From Alsobacter sp045348435 (GTDB lineage: Bacteria; Pseudomonadota; Alphaproteobacteria; Rhizobiales; Beijerinckiaceae), in NCBI RefSeq assembly GCF_045348435.1, contig NZ_CP157484.1:4030001-4094000 (forward strand): 64,000 nucleotides of DNA, given 5' to 3'. The position numbers and the translations under genes were made by a program. Of this stretch, positions 43,940 through 54,170 are shown in pieces. Positions within the stretch are counted from its first letter, which is position 1; each line of letters begins with the position of its first letter. Under the pieces are notes generated by a model. It did not search any database. It saw only the letters and a program-made list of their open reading frames with translations, and was not told the DNA's origin.

Positions 43940-43954
43940 TTAACGCAACGTTAA
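43940..43954 (+). promoter_or_regulatory. CtrA box upstream of rcdA
   Basis: TTAA-cgcaacg-TTAA is a perfect site about 130 bp before the rcdA ATG. CtrA activation of rcdA is known in Caulobacter, so a feedback loop is expected here. Confidence 0.7.
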
Positions 43955-44082
43955 ATTGGCTTCCGGCTCGGGTGTGGCAGTATGTTTGCTGAGTACCGCC
44001 GTGAAGGCAGCCGGTTCTCGATCCGGGATCGTTCCCCGGTCAGGTTTGTGAGCCGCGCGCCGTGTTTGAGCGGGAGAGTATC

Positions 44083-44607
44083 ATGATGAACGACGTCCAG
44101 CCGCAGGCCTCCGTTCCGAGGCCCGTGTCCTTCGCCCAAAGCTTCGTCGGCTCGGACGCGTTCCGGACATTGTTCCGCGAAGGCATGTCGCTGGTGGAGG
44201 CGACCGCCGCCTATCTGGACGGCGAGGGCCGCGAGGAATCCAAGGACCTGCCCCGGCTGGCGGCGCTGGCCTACGCCAGCGAGAGCATGCGGCTGACCAC
44301 GCGGCTGATGCAGCTCGCGTCGTGGCTCCTGCTGCAGCGCGCCGTCGCCGAGGGCGAGCTCAGCTCGGTCGACGCCCAGCGCCAGAAGGAGAAGGTTCGC
44401 CTGTCGAGCCAGAATGGCGCGTCGAGCCCCGAGGCCATGGAGGCGCTCCCCGCTCAGCTGCGCGTCCTGATCGGCAGCTCGCTGCGCCTGCAGGGCCGGA
44501 TCCTGCATCTTGACCGGCTGATGGAAGGCAAGTTCGACGACGCGCCCCTGGCCCCGAACCCGGTGGCCATGCAGCAGCGCCTGCTCCAGTCGGCCTTCCG
44601 CTCCTGA
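44083..44607 (+). CDS. rcdA: RcdA, DUF1465 regulator of CtrA degradation
   Basis: This 174-residue helical protein has SFAQSFVGSDAFRTLFREGMSLVEATAAYLDGEGREESKDLPR, LAYASESMRLTTRLMQLASWLLLQRAV and SLRLQGRILHLDRLM. This is the standard DUF1465/RcdA pattern. In Caulobacter RcdA is an adaptor that, with CpdR and PopA, delivers CtrA to ClpXP. GGGAGAG precedes the double ATG at 44083/44086. The perfect CtrA box upstream closes a regulatory circle. Confidence 0.88.
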   Translation: MMNDVQPQASVPRPVSFAQSFVGSDAFRTLFREGMSLVEATAAYLDGEGREESKDLPRLAALAYASESMRLTTRLMQLASWLLLQRAVAEGELSSVDAQRQKEKVRLSSQNGASSPEAMEALPAQLRVLIGSSLRLQGRILHLDRLMEGKFDDAPLAPNPVAMQQRLLQSAFRS

Positions 44608-44655
44608 GGGACGCGGCGCCGGCCGGGGCGCTCGTCGACACGGACATCCAGACGC

Positions 44656-44686
44656 AAAAAACCCCCGGCCGAACCGGGGGTTTTTC
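44656..44686. terminator. Bidirectional terminator between rcdA and rpmE
   Basis: ACCCCCGG pairs with CCGGGGGT (44661-44668 with 44674-44681), preceded by an A-run and followed by a T-run. It serves both convergent genes. Confidence 0.85.
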
Positions 44687-44710
44687 GTTGAGGACGAGAG
44701 GGTCGCCCGA

Positions 44711-44941
44711 TTACTTCTTGCCGAGGCCGAAGCCGCCGAACTTGTTGTTGAAGCGCGACAGGCGTCCGCCACGGTCCATGAGCTGCTGCTGGCCGCCGGT
44801 CCAGGCCGGATGCGACTTGGAGTCGATGTCCAGCTGCATCACGTCGTTCTCCTTGCCCCAGGTCGAGCGCGTGAAGAATTCCGTGCCATCGGTCATCACG
44901 ACCTTGATGGTGTGGTAGTCGGGGTGCAGATCGGGCTTCAT
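44711..44941 (-). CDS. rpmE: 50S ribosomal protein L31
   Basis: This 76-residue protein shows PDLHPDYHTIKVVMTDGTEFFTRSTW, then LDIDSKSHPAWTGGQQQLMDRGGRLSRFNNKFG. The CxxC zinc motif of zinc-type L31 is absent, so it is the zinc-independent form normal for alphaproteobacteria. Its promoter region is shared with the divergent ABC exporter and contains the inverted word CTATAGG/CCTATAG. Confidence 0.95.
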   Translation of the reverse strand: MKPDLHPDYHTIKVVMTDGTEFFTRSTWGKENDVMQLDIDSKSHPAWTGGQQQLMDRGGRLSRFNNKFGGFGLGKK

Positions 44942-45079
44942 GAGATTGTCCTCGCAGGGTCGCCGCAGCGGCCCGATATCGTCTATAGGAGCCTGGAATG
45001 AGGTTGCGCCCCTATAGCGCAGGCAGGCGCCCGACACAAGCACGCGCAAGCGTCTCAGCAAGTGGATGAACCGGCGGAC

Positions 45080-46942
<1,863 letters not shown>

Positions 46943-46947
46943 CTGCG

Positions 46948-47388
46948 TCAGGGCGCCCAGGCGTAATGGTGGAGCGGCAGCCCCGATGCGGCGCTGACGC
47001 CCTCCCCGGTCCGCACGAAGCCTTCGCGCTCGTAGAAGCGGACCGCCCGCGCATTGCCGGCGTTGACCTCCAGGCGCACGCCGGACGGGGATGACGCCTT
47101 CGCGTGGTCCAAGAGCGCGACGCCGACGCCCCGGCCCCAGTTCCGGCGGGCCGCGGCGAGCTGGTCGAGATGGCCGGAACGCTCGTCGATGGTGACGAAC
47201 CCGGCCAGGCCGTCGTCGTCCTCGGCGACGAACACGCTGACGCCCTCCGACCGCAGGCCGCCGATGCGCTCGGCGAACCAGCCGCGCCGCGCCTCGAAGT
47301 CGATCTGGGGCATCGCGTCGCGCCAGCTCTCGACCCACAGATCGACCATCGCCGGCATGTCCGAGTCCTGCATGGGGCGGATGCGCAT
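46948..47388 (-). CDS. GNAT family N-acetyltransferase
   Basis: This 146-residue protein is built as a single GNAT domain: RIRPMQDSDMPAMVDLW, VFVAEDDDGLAGFVTID, the acetyl-CoA site RRNWGRGVGVALLDHA, and NARAVRFYEREGFVRTGEG near the end. Substrate unknown. It follows the OmpA-like gene by three bases and is the last gene of that operon. Confidence 0.88.
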   Translation of the reverse strand: MRIRPMQDSDMPAMVDLWVESWRDAMPQIDFEARRGWFAERIGGLRSEGVSVFVAEDDDGLAGFVTIDERSGHLDQLAAARRNWGRGVGVALLDHAKASSPSGVRLEVNAGNARAVRFYEREGFVRTGEGVSAASGLPLHHYAWAP

Positions 47389-47391
47389 CGT

Positions 47392-48423
47392 CTAGCGCTC
47401 GGTGAGCTTCAGCTCGATGCGGCGGTTGCGCTTATACGCCTCCTCCGTGTCGCCCAGCTCGAGCGGCTGGAACTCGCCGAATCCGGTGGCCGCCAGCCGC
47501 TGCGGCGGCACGCCCTTGGACGCCAGATATTGCACGACCGCGATGGCGCGGGCGGCCGAGAGGTCCCAGTTGCTCTTGTAGACGCCGGCCCCGGAGAGCG
47601 GCCGCTTGTCGGTGTGTCCGTCGACGCGCATGATCCAGGAGATGTCGCCAGGGATCTCGCGGTCCAGGGTGACCAGGGCGGCGGCGAGCTTGTCGAGCTC
47701 CGCCGTCCCGGCCGGGTTGACCCCCGCCGCGCCGGGATCGAAGAACACCTCGGACTGGAAGACGAAGCGGTCGCCGACGACGCGGACGTCCGGCCGGTTT
47801 CCCAGCACCTGCCGCAGGCGGCCGAAGAAGTCGGACCGATAGCGGTTCAGCTCCTGCACCTTCTGGGCGAGCGCGACGTTCAGGCGCGACCCGAGATCGG
47901 CGATGCGGGCCTGGCTCTCCTTGTCGCGCGATTCGGAGGCGTTCAGCGCCTCCTCGAGCGCGGCCAGCTGGCGCCGCATCGCGGCGATCTGCTGGTTCAG
48001 CACCTCGACCTGGCTCAGGGCGCGGGCGGCGAGCTGGCGCTGCGCGTCGAGATCCTTGCCGAGCGCGGCCGCCTGCCCCCCGGCCGCCGCCGTGCTGGCC
48101 GACCCGGCCTCGACGGCCGACTGGAGCCGGCCCCGCTCGGCCTCGGTGGCCTTCAGCGTGTCGGTGAGCAGCGTGATGTTGTCCTCGGCCGATTTGCGGC
48201 CGACCCGCTCCAGCGCCAGCAGGTTCGTCAGCTCCGAGATCTGCCGGGTGAGCCGCGTCAGCGCCTGGTCCTTGTCGGTGACCTGCTGGCTCAGGAAGAA
48301 CTGCGCCAGCACGAACACCGAGAGCAGGAACACGATGGCGAGGACCAGCGTCGACAAGGCGTCGACGAAGCCCGGCCAGTAGTCGATCCCGCGCTGGCTG
48401 CGCCGGGTGCGGACGAGGCTCAT
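47392..48423 (-). CDS. OmpA/MotB-like peptidoglycan-binding protein
   Basis: This 343-residue inner-membrane protein has one N-terminal helix (WPGFVDALSTLVLAIVFLLSVFVLAQFFL) containing the Asp expected at a proton path. A long coiled coil (residues ~45-190) and a C-terminal OmpA domain follow (RVDGHTDKRPLSG, NWDLSAARAIAVVQYL, ELGDTEEAYKRNRRIELKL). It is coupled by ATGA to the channel gene upstream, so the two should form a stator- or Tol-like complex. Such pairs in Rhizobiales are distinct from flagellar MotAB. Confidence 0.85.
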   Translation of the reverse strand: MSLVRTRRSQRGIDYWPGFVDALSTLVLAIVFLLSVFVLAQFFLSQQVTDKDQALTRLTRQISELTNLLALERVGRKSAEDNITLLTDTLKATEAERGRLQSAVEAGSASTAAAGGQAAALGKDLDAQRQLAARALSQVEVLNQQIAAMRRQLAALEEALNASESRDKESQARIADLGSRLNVALAQKVQELNRYRSDFFGRLRQVLGNRPDVRVVGDRFVFQSEVFFDPGAAGVNPAGTAELDKLAAALVTLDREIPGDISWIMRVDGHTDKRPLSGAGVYKSNWDLSAARAIAVVQYLASKGVPPQRLAATGFGEFQPLELGDTEEAYKRNRRIELKLTER

Positions 48424-49415
48424 CGGCGGACATCCTCCGCGGCGAGGCGCTCCAGGAGCTTCTTCATCTCCGCGTCGCGGCCGGCCTGCGACTCGACCCA
48501 GTCGCGGATCAGCTGCTGCTCGGAGCGCATGTGATGGACGAGGGCCTGGATGCCCTCCGCCAGATTGGCGAGCGCCGCCGTGGTGCCGCGGCTGCCGGTG
48601 GCCTCCTGCACGGCGAAGGACAGCCGGTCCAGCGCGGCGCGCACATCCGTGGTGTTGCCGGTCCCGATCATCGGCAGGCTCTCGGGCGCCGGCTCGGCCA
48701 CCGCCGTGGAGAGCCAGTCCTCCACCTCGTTGTAGAATCGGTTCTGCGCCTGCGCGGCCTGCAGGTCGAGAAAGCCCAGCACCAGCGAGCCGGCGAGGCC
48801 GAACAGCGAGGACGAGAAGGAGATGCCCATGCCCGACAGCGGCGCGGCGAGCCCGCTCTTGAGGTCCTCGAACATCAGGGCTGCGTCAGCCCCGCTCTTC
48901 ATGCTCTGGATGACGCGCCCGACCGAGCCCACCGTCTCCAGAAGGCCCCAGAAGGTGCCGAGCAGGCCGAGGAACACCAGCAGCCCCGTGAGGTAGCGCC
49001 CGATGTCGCGCGACTCGTCGAGCCGCATGCCGACCGAATCCAGCAGCGACCGCAGCATGGCGGGCGTCACCGTCATGGTCCCGGCGCTCGGCCCCTGCCG
49101 GCTGAGCAGGATCGTCGCCATGGGGGCCAGCAGCACGGGAGGCTCGACATTGCGGTTGTCGAGATTGGGCGCGCGCACCGCGTTGACCCAGCGGATCTCG
49201 CGGAACAGCCGGATCACCTGGCGGAACGCCAGGATGACGCCGATGAACAGCACGCCGATAATGAGGGCGTTGAGGCCGGGATTGGCCAGAAACGCGGCCC
49301 AGATCGCCTTGTAGAGGATCAGCGCCACGAAGCCGGCGAGGATCAGGAACACCGCCATCCGCAGCAGGTGCCGGCGCGGGGAGGACAAACGCTGGATCTC
49401 GAGCGGAATCGCCAT
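48420..49415 (-). CDS. MotA/TolQ/ExbB-like proton channel protein
   Basis: This 331-residue inner-membrane protein has helices at AVFLILAGFVALILYKAIW, LNALIIGVLFIGVILAF, DIGRYLTGLLVFLGLLGTFWGLLETVG and LAAPLSGMGISFSSSLFGLAGSLVLGFLDL. The last two form the conserved MotA/TolQ/ExbB pair. It should energise the OmpA-like partner encoded downstream with a 4-bp overlap. Several starts are possible; 49415 (AIPLEIQRL) is chosen. Confidence 0.85.
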   Translation of the reverse strand: MAIPLEIQRLSSPRRHLLRMAVFLILAGFVALILYKAIWAAFLANPGLNALIIGVLFIGVILAFRQVIRLFREIRWVNAVRAPNLDNRNVEPPVLLAPMATILLSRQGPSAGTMTVTPAMLRSLLDSVGMRLDESRDIGRYLTGLLVFLGLLGTFWGLLETVGSVGRVIQSMKSGADAALMFEDLKSGLAAPLSGMGISFSSSLFGLAGSLVLGFLDLQAAQAQNRFYNEVEDWLSTAVAEPAPESLPMIGTGNTTDVRAALDRLSFAVQEATGSRGTTAALANLAEGIQALVHHMRSEQQLIRDWVESQAGRDAEMKKLLERLAAEDVRR

Positions 49416-49518
49416 GGGGCCTCGCGGTGGAAGCGGCATGTTGGCCGTCCCGACCGCGTCAATCAAGCCGAAGCGCCGTGGATCGCGAGAAACCTCACGC
49501 TCGACGGCGCGGCCAAGC

Positions 49519-50322
49519 CTATTCGGCGGCCCCGCGGGCCTCTTTGAGGATGCCGAGCAGCGCCCGATGCATGTCCTCGTTGCCGGCCACCAGCGTGTCG
49601 GCGCCGATCAGGTCGTCCTTGCCGAAGGCGTCGGAGACGTAGCCGCCCGATTCGCGCACCAGCAGCGCGCCCGCCATCAGGTCCCAGGAGTTCAGCCCCT
49701 GTTCCCAGTAGCCGTCGAAGCGGCCGGCCGCCACCCAGGCGAGGTCGAGCGCGGCCGCGCCCATGCGGCGCACGCCGCTGGTCTTCAGCATCACGCGCGA
49801 AAGCTGCTTCAGGTAGCCCGGATGGTCGCGCCGGCCCAGCGTCGGGATGCCGGTCGCGAACACCGCGTCGTGGTGGTCGCCGCGACCAGCCACGCGCATG
49901 CGCTTGTTGTTGAGGAACGCGCCCTTGCCGCGCTCGGCGATGAAAAGCTCGTCCTTGATGACGTCATAGACGACGCCGGCGACCGGGATCCCGTCCCGCT
50001 CCAGCCCGACCGAGATGCAGAAATGCGGGATGCCGTGCAGGAAGTTGGTCGTGCCGTCGAGCGGGTCGATGTGCCAGCGGTGCGACTTGTCCTTGCCGAC
50101 GACCTCGCCGCTCTCCTCCATGACGAAGCCGAAATCGGGCCGCGACTTCTCCAGCGACTCGCGCAGGACCTTCTCGGCGCGATGGTCCGCGATGGACACG
50201 AAGTCGCCCGGCCCCTTGCGCGACACCTGCAGGTTCTCGACCTCGCCGAAGTCGCGGCGCAGTCCCTTGGCGGCCTTCATGACGGCGTCGACCATCACGG
50301 TCATCAGGGCGGAACGGATCAT
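49519..50322 (-). CDS. suhB: Inositol monophosphatase family protein
   Basis: This 267-residue Mg-dependent phosphatase has the motif WHIDPLDGTTNFLHGIPHFC, the second metal site MEESGE and the late motif LNSWDLMAGALLVRESGG. It hydrolyses inositol-1-phosphate and related esters, and in bacteria SuhB also affects rRNA transcription. Located upstream of the proton-channel operon and just downstream of efp. Confidence 0.93.
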   Translation of the reverse strand: MIRSALMTVMVDAVMKAAKGLRRDFGEVENLQVSRKGPGDFVSIADHRAEKVLRESLEKSRPDFGFVMEESGEVVGKDKSHRWHIDPLDGTTNFLHGIPHFCISVGLERDGIPVAGVVYDVIKDELFIAERGKGAFLNNKRMRVAGRGDHHDAVFATGIPTLGRRDHPGYLKQLSRVMLKTSGVRRMGAAALDLAWVAAGRFDGYWEQGLNSWDLMAGALLVRESGGYVSDAFGKDDLIGADTLVAGNEDMHRALLGILKEARGAAE

Positions 50323-50370
50323 GGCGTGTCTCTGGCTCGGTCGGGCGGGGGCTGGCGCGGCGGTCGGGCC

Positions 50371-50937
50371 TCAGTCGGCCCGGCGCACATAGGTGATTTC
50401 GGTGGTGTCGACCACGACCTTCTCGCCCGAGCCGATGAAGGGCGGCACCAGGATGCGCAGGCCGTTCTCGAGGCGGGCGGGCTTGTAGGACGACGCGGCC
50501 GTCTGGTTCTTGAGCACCGGGTCTGCTTCCGTGATGGTCAGCACGACCTGGTCCGGCAGCCGCACGCTGATGGGCGTCTCCTGGTGCAGGCGCAGGGTCA
50601 CCGTCATGCCGTCCTGCAGGAAAGCGGCGCGCTCGCCGACGAACTCCTCGGAGAGCTCGATCTGCTCGAAGGTCTCGTTGTTCATGAAGATGAGCTTGTC
50701 GGCTTCCTTGTAGAGGAACTGGAACTCGCGATATTCGAGCTCCGTCTCCTCCACCCGGTCGTCGGTGCCGAAGCGGTTGTTGAGCTTGCGGCCGTCGATC
50801 AGGTTCTTCAGTTCGACCTGGTTGTAGGCCGGGCCCTTGCCGGGCTTCACCCGCTCGGTCTTCACCGCCACCCACAGGCCGCCGTCATGCGAGATGGCCA
50901 TGCCGGGACGAATGTCGTTGCCGCTGATACGGGCCAT
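50371..50937 (-). CDS. efp: Elongation factor P
   Basis: This 188-residue factor rescues ribosomes stalled at proline stretches. It has the KOW-like N-terminal domain (GNDIRPGMAISHDGGLWVAVKTERVKPGKGPAYNQVELKNL) with the Lys of the KPGKGPA loop as the modifiable residue, then two OB domains. It ends GEKVVVDTTEITYVRRAD. Length and order are canonical. Confidence 0.97.
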   Translation of the reverse strand: MARISGNDIRPGMAISHDGGLWVAVKTERVKPGKGPAYNQVELKNLIDGRKLNNRFGTDDRVEETELEYREFQFLYKEADKLIFMNNETFEQIELSEEFVGERAAFLQDGMTVTLRLHQETPISVRLPDQVVLTITEADPVLKNQTAASSYKPARLENGLRILVPPFIGSGEKVVVDTTEITYVRRAD

Positions 50938-51035
50938 GGTGGTCTTTCCTGAACGGGGAACGCGCCCAAGAGCACGAGGACGCCAGTCAGGTCAAGCAGG
51001 AACCCGGGGCGCGGCCGGCGCGCCGGGCGCGCGCG

Positions 51036-52058
51036 TCAGTCGCCGAGCCACTTGCGGACCGCCTCGGCGGCGGCCTGCTTCTCGTTCGCCGTCATGCCCT
51101 TGAGGGCGTCGTCGAGCCACGGATCCTTGATGCCCTGCTCGGTCGCGATCGTGTGCCACTTGGACGCCTGGACGACGTCGCGCGGGACGCCGCGTCCTGC
51201 CGCATAGATGCGCGCCAGCCTGTTCTGCGCCACCGGGTTGCCGAGTTCGGCGGCGCTGCGGAACATCCTCGCGCCGGCGGCCTCGTCCTTGCGGACGCCG
51301 TCGCCGTTGAACAGCATGATGGCGTATTCGACCTGGGCGGAGATGTTGCGGTCGCGCGCCGCGCGGCCCATCCACAGCGCCGCCTGGGCGACGTTGCGGT
51401 CGACCCCGCGGCCGTCCCGCAGCACCACCGCCAGCGCATATTCGGCGTCGGCGTCGCCGCCGTCGGCCGCTTCGCGGAACAGCGCTGCGGCCCTGCGGTC
51501 GGTCTCCGCCTTGTTCTCGCGCAGCAGCAGCAGAGCGAGGTTGTAGGCGGCGCCCGGCGTGGCGTCGGCGGCGCTCTCCAGGAGCTTGCGCGCCTCGGCG
51601 GGGTCGCGGGCGACGCCCTTGCCGTCGAGCTTCAGCATGGCCAGGGCGAAAGCCGCCTGAGGGTCGCCCCGCGTCGCGGCCAGGCGATACCACTCGGCCG
51701 CCTTGGCCCAGTCCTGCGCGACGCCGAGCCCGGTGCCGTAGAGTTCGCCCAGCAGCGTCATCGCGGCGGCGTCGTTCGGGTCGTCGGCGATGCGCTTCGT
51801 CGCCTCGCGGAACGCCGTCAGGAACAGGCCGCGCTGATACGCGCCATAGGCCGCGTCCAGCTTGGGATCGGGCGCCGCCGCCTCGGCTTCGAGGGGCTTC
51901 GCCTCGGCGGGCGGGGTCTGAGCGGGCGCAGGCTGAGCGGGAGCGGAGGGGGGAGCCGGCGCGGGAGTGGGAGCGTCGGCGCCCTGCCCCAGCGCGGAAC
52001 CGGCCGCCAGCCATGCCAGGATGCACGCGGTTGCGGCCGCGACGCGGCGCTTCCGCAT
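51036..52058 (-). CDS. Sel1-repeat (TPR-like) exported protein
   Basis: This 340-residue protein has a signal peptide (RVAAATACILAWLAAGSALGQ), a Pro/Ala-rich linker and Sel1-like repeats from ~residue 75. Examples are LGELYGTGLGVAQDWAKAAEWY, ALAMLKLDGKGVARDPAEARKL and LARIYAAGRGVPRDVVQASKWH. Such proteins scaffold complexes; the partner is unknown. ATG 52058 follows the stop of the ThiE-like gene by one base. A 113-codon extension upstream is the wrong frame of that gene. Confidence 0.85.
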   Translation of the reverse strand: MRKRRVAAATACILAWLAAGSALGQGADAPTPAPAPPSAPAQPAPAQTPPAEAKPLEAEAAAPDPKLDAAYGAYQRGLFLTAFREATKRIADDPNDAAAMTLLGELYGTGLGVAQDWAKAAEWYRLAATRGDPQAAFALAMLKLDGKGVARDPAEARKLLESAADATPGAAYNLALLLLRENKAETDRRAAALFREAADGGDADAEYALAVVLRDGRGVDRNVAQAALWMGRAARDRNISAQVEYAIMLFNGDGVRKDEAAGARMFRSAAELGNPVAQNRLARIYAAGRGVPRDVVQASKWHTIATEQGIKDPWLDDALKGMTANEKQAAAEAVRKWLGD

Positions 52059-52059
52059 G

Positions 52060-52719
52060 TCAGCGCACCGCGACGGGCGCTGCCGAAAGCGCCTCATGGG
52101 CGAGCCGGACCGCCTCGGCGGGCCCGCCCGGATGGCTGAAGGCCGCATCCCCCAGGGCCACGAACTCGCTGCCGGTCGCCGCCAGGGCCGCGACGTCGTC
52201 GAGGGTCGGGGCGAAGGCCACGCAAGGCGTCTGGAACACCTCCGCCCACCACTGCGCGCGCTCCAGCACGCCCGAGAGCGGCGGCAGGCTGTCGTCCAGG
52301 CGCGGCTCGCCGAACAGCACGTAGTCGCAACCCTCCTCGGCGGCCTCCATGGCGTCGTGCCTGGCCCTGAGATCGCCCACGCCGACGATGCGGTCATGCG
52401 GCTTCAGCGCGTCGAGCGCGGCGCGCAGCTTCGTCGGGTCGCTCACATGCACGCCGTCCGCGCCCGACCGGTTCACCAGGTCCGGAGCGTCCTCCAGCAG
52501 CAGCGCCGTGTTGTGGGCCTGCACGGCCGCGGCGATCGGCTTGATGAGCTTGATCAGCGTGCGCTCGTCGGCCTTGGGCAGGCGCAGCACCACCGCGTCG
52601 ACCGGACCGGCCGCGACGGCCTTCTCGAGCGACTCGGTCAAGGGGCCGGGCCAGCCGGAAGGGTCGTCGACGCGGGGCGTGACGAGCACGAGGCGGGCGC
52701 TGGAATGTTCTGCGGTCAT
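52060..52719 (-). CDS. Thiamine phosphate synthase-like protein
   Basis: This 219-residue TIM-barrel protein of the ThiE/TenI group shows VDAVVLRLPKADERTLIKLIKPI, ALLLEDAPDLVNRSGADGVHVSD, VGVGDLRARHDAMEAAEEGCDYVLFGEP and EFVALGDAAFSHPGG. Several ThiE catalytic residues around the pyrophosphate site look altered, so it may be a TenI-like or paralogous form rather than true ThiE. It is cotranscribed with the Sel1-repeat gene. Confidence 0.75.
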   Translation of the reverse strand: MTAEHSSARLVLVTPRVDDPSGWPGPLTESLEKAVAAGPVDAVVLRLPKADERTLIKLIKPIAAAVQAHNTALLLEDAPDLVNRSGADGVHVSDPTKLRAALDALKPHDRIVGVGDLRARHDAMEAAEEGCDYVLFGEPRLDDSLPPLSGVLERAQWWAEVFQTPCVAFAPTLDDVAALAATGSEFVALGDAAFSHPGGPAEAVRLAHEALSAAPVAVR

Positions 52720-52794
52720 GATCCTGGAGGGGTGTGATGGCCTGGCCGGGCGTCGAAACCTGGCGAAGGCGTGAACCGCTGGCTGTCGTGCGAA

Positions 52795-52818
52795 GGCTCC
52801 GGGCCGGGACCCGGAGCC
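52795..52818 (-). terminator. Hairpin after fba
   Basis: GGCTCCGGG pairs with CCCGGAGCC (52795-52803 with 52810-52818) around a 6-base loop, 42 bp past the fba stop. The following minus-strand sequence is only weakly T-rich. Confidence 0.6.
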
Positions 52819-52859
52819 TGATCAAGTGGCCGGCGCGAGGCTGCGCGCCGGAATGCGCG

Positions 52860-53948
52860 TTACTCGGCGGCCTTGGCCGAGGCGCCGAACTGCGGGTCGA
52901 GCGACCCGGACGCATAACGCTTGGCCATGTCGGCCAGGGTCGCGATCCTGCCGATCTTCGACGCCTTGCCGGCCGTGCCGAACTCCTCCAGCCGCTGCTT
53001 GCACAGCTTCGTCATCGCGTCCATGGCGGGCTTCAGATATTTGCGCGGGTCGAACTCGCCCGGGTTTTCGGCGAACACCTTGCGGATCTGCCCGGTCATC
53101 GCCATCCGGTTGTCGGTGTCGATGTTGATCTTGCGCACGCCGTGCTTGATGCCGCGCTGGATCTCCTCGACCGGCACGCCCCAGGTCTGGGGCATCTTGC
53201 CGCCGAACTCGTTGATGATGTCCTGCAGGTCCTGCGGCACCGACGACGAGCCGTGCATGACGAGATGCATGTTGGGCAGCAGGCGGTGGATCTCCTCGAT
53301 GACGTTCATCGCCAGGATGGCGCCGTCCGGCTTGCGGGAGAACTTGTAGGCGCCGTGCGAGGTGCCCATCGCGATCGCGAGCGCGTCCACCTTGGTGGCG
53401 CGCACGAAGTCCACGGCCTCCTTGGGGTTGGTGAGGAGCTGGTCGTGGCTGAGCTTGCCCTCCGCCCCGTGGCCGTCCTCCTTCTCGCCCATGCCGGTCT
53501 CCAGCGAACCGAGCACGCCGAGTTCGCCTTCCACCGAGATGCCGCCCAGATGCGCCATGTCGACCACCGTCTTGGTGACGCCGACATTGTACTCCCAATC
53601 GCCGGGAGTCTTGCCGTCTTCCTTGAGCGAGCCGTCCATCATCACGGAGGTGAAGCCGGCCTGGATGGCCGTCATGCAGGTGGCGGCGTTGTTGCCGTGG
53701 TCGAGATGCACGCAGACCGGGATCTGCGGGTAGATCTCGGTGACCGCGTCCATCATGTGCTTGAGCATGATGTCGTTGGCGTAGGACCGGGCTCCGCGCG
53801 AGGCCTGGATGATCACCGGCGCGTCAACCGCGTCGGCGGCCGACATGATGGCGAGCGCCTGCTCCATGTTGTTGATGTTGAAGGCCGGGACGCCATAGCC
53901 GTGCTCGGCGGCGTGGTCCAGAAGCTGCCTCAGGGTGATGCGCGCCAT
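52860..53948 (-). CDS. fba: Class II fructose-bisphosphate aldolase
   Basis: This 362-residue zinc enzyme splits fructose-1,6-bisphosphate. It begins ARITLRQLLDHAAEHGYGVPAFNINNMEQ, has the zinc ligands in VCVHLDHGNN and VEGELGVLGSLE, KVDALAIAMGTSHGAYKF, VMHGSSSVP and KINIDTDNRMAMTG. It is the long CbbA-like form shared with Calvin-cycle bacteria. AGGAG precedes ATG 53948; the longer frame to 54098 is not conserved. It belongs to the fba-pgk-gap-tkt block. Confidence 0.96.
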   Translation of the reverse strand: MARITLRQLLDHAAEHGYGVPAFNINNMEQALAIMSAADAVDAPVIIQASRGARSYANDIMLKHMMDAVTEIYPQIPVCVHLDHGNNAATCMTAIQAGFTSVMMDGSLKEDGKTPGDWEYNVGVTKTVVDMAHLGGISVEGELGVLGSLETGMGEKEDGHGAEGKLSHDQLLTNPKEAVDFVRATKVDALAIAMGTSHGAYKFSRKPDGAILAMNVIEEIHRLLPNMHLVMHGSSSVPQDLQDIINEFGGKMPQTWGVPVEEIQRGIKHGVRKINIDTDNRMAMTGQIRKVFAENPGEFDPRKYLKPAMDAMTKLCKQRLEEFGTAGKASKIGRIATLADMAKRYASGSLDPQFGASAKAAE

Positions 53949-54170
53949 GGTCTTCTTCTCCTCGTTCTGCGCCAGCCTGTGGCGGCGCATTGTGGCGATG
54001 ATTGTGGCCCAAGAGCAATTTCCGTGGTGGTCACGGCGAACTTCGCGAACCTGCGCGTCGAGCCTATCGAGTGTTCTGAACGTTGTCGGACATGGCAAAT
54101 CTCTGAATTCAAACCATCCCGACGATAGCGCAGCTTGCCGCGCCCGAACAGTCGAGCGCGAGTCTGAGCC

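Noticed and set aside
44983..45020. CTATAGG/CCTATAG inverted words as a riboswitch before rpmE
   Set aside because: More simply explained as two divergent -10-like elements of the rpmE and ABC exporter promoters; no conserved leader structure was recognised.
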